Shown: in pieces, positions 60,480 through 64,000 of the stretch
How positions within the stretch are numbered: the stretch's first letter is position 1
Layout: each line of letters starts with the position of its first letter
NCBI RefSeq assembly: GCF_009769385.1
Contig: NZ_ML775961.1
Span: forward strand, 351,119 to 415,118
Source of the DNA: Saccharothrix deserti
GTDB taxonomy: Bacteria > Actinomycetota > Actinomycetes > Mycobacteriales > Pseudonocardiaceae
Length of the DNA stretch: 64,000 nucleotides
Reading direction: 5' to 3'
The notes under the pieces: generated by a model
What the model was told of the DNA's origin: nothing
What the model saw: only the letters and a program-made list of their open reading frames with translations
Databases searched by the model: none
Translations under genes and position numbers: made by a program

Positions 60480-61199
60480 ATGATGATCACGGGTGAGGCG
60501 GCAGGGGTGCGGTTCGTGGCGGTGCCGCCGCCGGCGGCGGGTGGGCGGCGGTTGGTGGTGGTGTGGCACCTGGTGGGTGAGCCGGGGACTCCGGAGGCGA
60601 TGGCCGAGGCGCTGCCGTTGGCGGGGGTGGACGCGTGGCGGGTGTACGCGGCGCTGCCGGCGTGGGGCGAGGGCCCCGACGGATTAGTGGACGGGTACGC
60701 GCCGATGGTGGAGTCGGCGGTGGCCGCGATGCCCGAGCTGGTGGAGAAGGCGCGGGCGCAGCTGGGCTGCGACGACGGGCCGGTGGACCTGGTGGGCGGC
60801 TCGGCGGGCGGTCACGTGTCGTTGCTGACGGCGGCGCGCGGTGTGGTGGCGGTGCGGCGGGTGGCGGTGGTGAACCCGGCGGTGACCGCCCGGGCGGTGG
60901 TGGAGGCCTCGATCGAGATCGGGGCGCTGGACTCCTACACCTGGACCGACGCCTCGCACGCGGCGGCGGAGCCGTTGGACGTGCTCGCGCGTGCGGCGGA
61001 GCTGGACGTGCCGCTGCTGGTGGTGCGGGGTGAGCGGGAGTATCCGGCGTTCCGGCCGGTGCAGGCGGCGCTGTGCGCGGCGGTGCCGGGGTCGCGGCTG
61101 GTGGAGGTGCCGGGGTTGGCGCACATGCTGGTGCCGCAGCCGGACGCGCCGGATGTGGTGGGCAGGGTGGACGCGGAGGTCGAGGCGTGGCTGGCCTGA
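60480..61199 (+). CDS. Alpha/beta hydrolase
   Basis: 239 residues. LVVVWHLVGEPGTPEAMAEA is the first strand and oxyanion region, VDLVGGSAGGHVSLLTAARG the nucleophile elbow (GGSAGG), LLVVRGEREYPAFRPVQAA the acid region and EVPGLAHMLVPQPDAPD the His. It contains a TTA codon at 60684-60686 (residue 69). It overlaps the downstream SDR gene by 13 bp, so the two form a transcription unit. Confidence 0.82.
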   Translation: MMITGEAAGVRFVAVPPPAAGGRRLVVVWHLVGEPGTPEAMAEALPLAGVDAWRVYAALPAWGEGPDGLVDGYAPMVESAVAAMPELVEKARAQLGCDDGPVDLVGGSAGGHVSLLTAARGVVAVRRVAVVNPAVTARAVVEASIEIGALDSYTWTDASHAAAEPLDVLARAAELDVPLLVVRGEREYPAFRPVQAALCAAVPGSRLVEVPGLAHMLVPQPDAPDVVGRVDAEVEAWLA

Positions 61200-61900
61200 T
61201 CGTCGTGACCGGTGGCAGTCGGGGCATCGGCGCGGCGGTGGTGCGGCGGGTGGCGTCCGACGGGCACCGGGTGGTGATCGGCTACCGCGCCGCGACGGCC
61301 GAGGCGGAGGCGTTGGCGCGGGAGGTGGGCGGGGTCGCGGTGCGGGCGGAGGTGTCCGACGAGGCGGACGTGGACGCCCTGTTCGACACCGCCGCCGGAC
61401 TCGGCCAGGTGACCGGTGTGGTGGTCAACGCCGGTATCACCAGCCCGGTGGGCACGTTGGCGGAGCTGCGGACCGAGGACCTGCGGCGCGTGGTCGAGGT
61501 GAACGTGGTGGGCGCGTTGCTGTGCGCGCGGCGGGCGGCACGGGACCTGGTGGCGGGCGGGTCGATCGTGTCGGTGTCGTCCGCGGCGGCCACGCTCGGC
61601 TCGCCGGGCGAGTACGTGCACTACGCGGCGAGCAAGGCGGCGGTGGACGCGATGACGGTCGGGCTGGCCAAGGAGCTGGGTCCGCGCGGGATCCGGGTGA
61701 ACGCGGTCGCGGCGGGCACGGTCCGCACCGCGATCCACGAGCTGTCCGGGGTGCCGGACCGGCCGGAGCGGGTGGCGTCGCGCATCCCGTTGGGCCGGCC
61801 CGGCGAGCCGGAGGAGATCGCGGAGGCCGTCGCGTGGCTGTTGGGCGACGGCGCGTCGTTCACGACGGGCGCGGTGCTGCGGGTTGCCGGGGGGCTGTGA
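61187..61900 (+). CDS. Short-chain dehydrogenase/reductase (FabG-like)
   Basis: About 237 residues. IVVTGGSRGIGAAVVRRVAS (TGxxxGIG), VTGVVVNAGITSPVGTL (NAG), SIVSVSSAAATLGSPGEYVH with YAASKAAVDAM (catalytic Ser, Tyr-xxx-Lys) and the GLAKELGPRGIRVNAVAAGT block are all canonical for 3-oxoacyl-ACP-reductase-like classical SDRs. GTG 61187 follows GGAGGT. The 3' end overlaps the convergent map gene by about 41 bp. Confidence 0.93.
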   Translation: MAGLIVVTGGSRGIGAAVVRRVASDGHRVVIGYRAATAEAEALAREVGGVAVRAEVSDEADVDALFDTAAGLGQVTGVVVNAGITSPVGTLAELRTEDLRRVVEVNVVGALLCARRAARDLVAGGSIVSVSSAAATLGSPGEYVHYAASKAAVDAMTVGLAKELGPRGIRVNAVAAGTVRTAIHELSGVPDRPERVASRIPLGRPGEPEEIAEAVAWLLGDGASFTTGAVLRVAGGL

Positions 61901-62654
61901 GCACCCGCGGCCCGTCCTCGGTGATCGCGACGGTGTGCTCGACGTGGGCGGCGCGGCTGCCGTCGGCGGTGTGCAGGGCCCAGCCGTCCTCGGCGGCGTA
62001 GTACGCGTCGTGCCCGCCGGCGTGGAACATGGGCTCGATGGCGATGGCCATGCCGGGCCGCAGGGTCAGGCCGCGGCCGGGTTTGCCCTCGTTGGGCACG
62101 CCGGGCGCCTCGTGCATGGCGCGGCCGATGCCGTGGCCGCCGAAGTCGGCGGGCATGCCGTAGCCGGCGGCGCGGCCGATGACGCCGACGGCGTGGGACA
62201 CGTCGCCGAGTTTCGCGCCGGGCACGGCGGCGGCGATCCCGGCGTCCAGGGCGCGGCGGGCGGTGTCGATGAGCAGCAGGTCGGCGGGGTCCGCCCGGCC
62301 GACGACGAAGCTGATGGCGGAGTCGCCGTGCCAGCCGTCGAGGTGGGCGCCGCAGTCGATGCTGACCAGGTCGCCCTCGCGCAGCCGGTAGCCGTCGGGG
62401 ATGCCGTGCACGATGAGGTCGTTGACCGAGGCGCAGATGACGCCGGGGAACGGGGTCGGCGCGAACGACGGCAGGTAGTGCAGGAACGACGACCTGGCGC
62501 CCGCGTCGCGGATGACCTGGTGGGCCACTTCGTCCAGTTCCAGCAGGGAGACCCCGACCCGGGCGTGGTCGCGCACCGCCGCCAGCGCGTCGGCCACCAC
62601 GACGCCGGCGGCGCGCATGGCGTCCAGCTCGCCGGGGCTCTTCAACTCGATCAC
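61860..62654 (-). CDS. map: Methionine aminopeptidase, type I
   Basis: 264 residues. GDLVSIDCGAHLDGWHGDSA (two Asp ligands), GGHGIGRAMHEAPGVPNEGK (His ligands), MAIAIEPMFHAGG (Glu) and VEHTVAITEDGPRVLT (last Glu) give the complete di-metal site of MetAP-I. It removes the initiator Met. Actinomycetes often carry several map genes; this one is divergent from a small XRE regulator with a perfect 28-bp palindrome between them, so it is probably a regulated secondary copy. GTG 62654 follows GGGAG. Confidence 0.95.
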   Translation of the reverse strand: MIELKSPGELDAMRAAGVVVADALAAVRDHARVGVSLLELDEVAHQVIRDAGARSSFLHYLPSFAPTPFPGVICASVNDLIVHGIPDGYRLREGDLVSIDCGAHLDGWHGDSAISFVVGRADPADLLLIDTARRALDAGIAAAVPGAKLGDVSHAVGVIGRAAGYGMPADFGGHGIGRAMHEAPGVPNEGKPGRGLTLRPGMAIAIEPMFHAGGHDAYYAAEDGWALHTADGSRAAHVEHTVAITEDGPRVLTAPRQPAAPRPS

Positions 62655-62669
62655 CGCATGCTCCCAACC

Positions 62670-62697
62670 GTGATAGTAATACCGGTATTACTATCAC
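62670..62697. promoter_or_regulatory. Perfect 28-bp palindrome between map and the XRE gene
   Basis: The half GTGATAGTAATACC is followed by its exact reverse complement. It is AT-rich in very GC-rich DNA. It contains -10-like hexamers for both directions (TACTAT, ending six bases before the XRE ATG, gives a leaderless arrangement). It is most probably the XRE operator controlling both genes. Confidence 0.85.
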
Positions 62698-62700
62698 AGC

Positions 62701-62958
62701 ATGGTGCGACAGCCTCTCACCCAGTCCGACCGCGACCGCGGGGAACGCCTCGGCGAACTGCTGCGCCGGGCACGAGGGCAGCGCAGCATGGTCGAGGTCG
62801 CCGCGGCGGCCGGGATCTCGGTGGAGACGCTGCGCAAGATCGAGCGCGGCCGGGTGCCCACGCCCGCGTTCTTCACCGTGGCGGCGCTGTGCGAGGCGGT
62901 CGGGCTGTCGCTGGACGGGCTGTCCCGGGCGTTGGAGCCGCAGAGGCTGTCGGCCTAG
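62701..62958 (+). CDS. XRE-family transcriptional regulator
   Basis: 85 residues, almost entirely one HTH domain: RGERLGELLRRARGQRSMVE, then VAAAAGISVETLRKIERGRV. No ligand domain is present. The start codon lies three bases after the 28-bp palindrome, implying a leaderless, autorepressed transcript. The stop overlaps the following methyltransferase start by one base (TAGTG), so that gene is in the same unit. Confidence 0.92.
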   Translation: MVRQPLTQSDRDRGERLGELLRRARGQRSMVEVAAAAGISVETLRKIERGRVPTPAFFTVAALCEAVGLSLDGLSRALEPQRLSA

Positions 62959-63584
62959 TGGAACCGGGCCCGGCGCAGGAGTTGGTCCGCTCGGTGACGA
63001 GCCCGCGGCCGGTGCCGTTGACGCCGGACATCGTGCTGCGCACCGCGGACGACATGATCGCGCTGTGGGAGCGCACGGGCTCGCCGGAGCCGCCGTTCTG
63101 GGCGTTCCCGTGGGCGGGCGGTCAGGCCCTGGCCCGGCACGTGCTCGACCACCCGGAGCTGGTCGCGGGCCGCCGGGTGCTGGACATCGCGTCGGGCTCG
63201 GGGCTGGTGGCGGTCGCCGCGGCCCGCGCGGGCGGCCTGGTCACGGCCAACGACATCGACCCGGTCGCGACGGCGGCGATCGCCCTCAACGCCCGCGCCA
63301 ACGACGTCACCGTCGAGGTCACCACCGGCGACCTCCTCGACACCACCCCCGACGTGGACGTGCTGCTCGCGGGTGACGTGTTCTACGACCGGGACATGGC
63401 CGCACGGGTGGAGCCGTTCCTGCTGGCCGCCCACCGCCGCGGCACGCTGGTGCTGGTGGGCGACCCGCAGCGGTCGTTCCTGCCGCGGGGCTGGACGCGG
63501 GTCGACGCCTTCCCGGTGCCGGTTCCCCCGGACCTGGAAGGCGTCGCGGTGAAGACGACGACCGTGTGGCGCCCCGCTCCCTGA
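62958..63584 (+). CDS. SAM-dependent methyltransferase (Nnt1/L11-methyltransferase-like)
   Basis: 208 residues. PEPPFWAFPWAGGQALARHV is the typical N-terminal PFWA-W-G segment, VLDIASGSGLVAVAAARAGG motif I, VTANDIDPVATAAIALNARA motif II and VLLAGDVFYDRDMAARVEPF the catalytic-side block. The family includes predicted nicotinamide N-methylases and ribosomal L11/EF-type protein lysine methyltransferases. Co-transcription with the XRE gene beside map suggests a protein N-terminus or lysine-modification theme, which is inference. Confidence 0.87.
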   Translation: MEPGPAQELVRSVTSPRPVPLTPDIVLRTADDMIALWERTGSPEPPFWAFPWAGGQALARHVLDHPELVAGRRVLDIASGSGLVAVAAARAGGLVTANDIDPVATAAIALNARANDVTVEVTTGDLLDTTPDVDVLLAGDVFYDRDMAARVEPFLLAAHRRGTLVLVGDPQRSFLPRGWTRVDAFPVPVPPDLEGVAVKTTTVWRPAP

Positions 63585-63642
63585 ACCACCGGACACCGAA
63601 CCACCGGACCCTGGGCTACCGGGATCTGGGCTACCGGACCTT
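63583..63642. repeat. 15-bp tandem repeat, four units
   Basis: Four consecutive 15-bp units follow GAACCACCGGACACC, GAACCACCGGACCCT, GGGCTACCGGGATCT and GGGCTACCGGACCTT. They lie between convergent genes and run into the end of the epoxide hydrolase gene. Confidence 0.7.
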
Positions 63643-64000
63643 GCCGACGAACCCGACCAGGTCGGCGCTGAACAGGTCGGGCGTCTGCAACCCCGGGTAG
63701 TGGCCGCCCGTGTCGAACTCCGACCAGTGCACGATGTTCGCGTGGTCGCGCTGCGCGAAGCGGCGGATCGACTGGAAGTCGTCCCGGAACACCACCACCC
63801 CCAACGGCGCCGTCGTCGGCCCCTCCGGCTGGTCGGCGTGGGCGTTCTCCCAGTAGAACCGGGCCGAGGACCCGGCGGTGCCGGTGACCCAGAAGATCGT
63901 CGCCACGGTCAGCACGAAATCCCGGTCCAACGCCGCGGCGGTGTCCTCGGGCATGTCCTCGCCCCACAGCAGCTGCAACACCCACGCCAGCTGCCCCACC
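63631..64000 (-). CDS. Epoxide hydrolase, C-terminal part (runs off the window)
   Basis: The visible 122 residues include FVLTVATIFWVTGTAGSSAR with FYWENAH, and VVVFRDDFQSIRRFAQRDHA then IVHWSEFDTGGHYPGLQTPD. These are the C-terminal half of microsomal-type epoxide hydrolases, with the catalytic His in GGHYPGLQTP. The N-terminal EHN domain and nucleophile Asp lie beyond 64000. It resembles the gene whose N-terminal fragment is stranded next to the Tn3 end at 5543-5832, but that fragment does not overlap this part, so identity cannot be tested here. Confidence 0.87.
   Translation of the reverse strand, partial: VGQLAWVLQLLWGEDMPEDTAAALDRDFVLTVATIFWVTGTAGSSARFYWENAHADQPEGPTTAPLGVVVFRDDFQSIRRFAQRDHANIVHWSEFDTGGHYPGLQTPDLFSADLVGFVGKVR

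Overview
The window is high-GC DNA with heavy GTG start usage, overlapping ATGA/GTGA stop-start junctions, and gene families typical of filamentous Actinobacteria (DUF3090, DUF3097, SCO1664-like, DUF6886, HSP18 regulator/Hsp20 pair, DUF1707, CGNR zinc finger). The likely source is an actinomycete of the Saccharothrix/Actinosynnema/Lentzea type; this is inferred from gene content only. I saw no rRNA, tRNA or CRISPR array.

Layout. 1-117 is G/C homopolymer and probably a contig-end artefact. 118-5832 is a rearranged Tn3-family element. Perfect 36-bp inverted repeats (424-459, 5507-5542) enclose tnpA, a complete APH-type kinase and fragments of marR and hrpA. Truncated AlkZ-like and epoxide hydrolase genes abut the outer ends. 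5871-8538 holds accessory genes, including a GntR/VOC divergent pair with a perfect 24-bp operator. 8565-11381 is a coiled-coil zinc protein, a cluster of inverted repeats resembling a recombination core site, and a tyrosine recombinase. 11529-15711 is a TetR/FAD-monooxygenase pair, a kinase, and a rifampin monooxygenase (rox) preceded by a rifamycin-associated element.

16196-24263 is a tightly coupled eight-gene minus-strand operon: GH3-type acyl-adenylating enzyme, O-methyltransferase, flavoprotein, ArgRS-like protein, unknown protein, a LysR-type ligand domain without HTH, alpha/beta hydrolase and methyltransferase. It has no PKS or NRPS and looks like an unusual natural-product pathway. 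Its first gene carries a TTA codon. Three same-orientation copies of a 15-16 bp palindromic sequence flank the recombinase gene and the far side of this operon, so the 11.4-24.7 kb segment could be an excisable island.

24739-43726 is mostly catabolic and chromosomal-looking. It includes an SHMT-like enzyme, regulators, and a D-peptide uptake and degradation locus (M20 and M55 peptidases, SBP, two permeases, fused double ATPase). A HAD/kinase/acyl-CoA dehydrogenase operon reproduces the domain order of animal ACAD10. 43764-53421 holds stress and envelope functions: Hsp20 with its regulator on overlapping back-to-back promoters, LD-carboxypeptidase, S9 peptidase, DUF3090/SCO1664 proteins, and NfeD/stomatin. 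54514-55864 is a degraded patch with XRE and phage-tail-like remnants. 55797-64000 contains an amidase, small zinc proteins, a sucrase/ferredoxin-like protein, and a map/XRE pair divided by a perfect 28-bp palindrome. It ends in an epoxide hydrolase that runs off the window.
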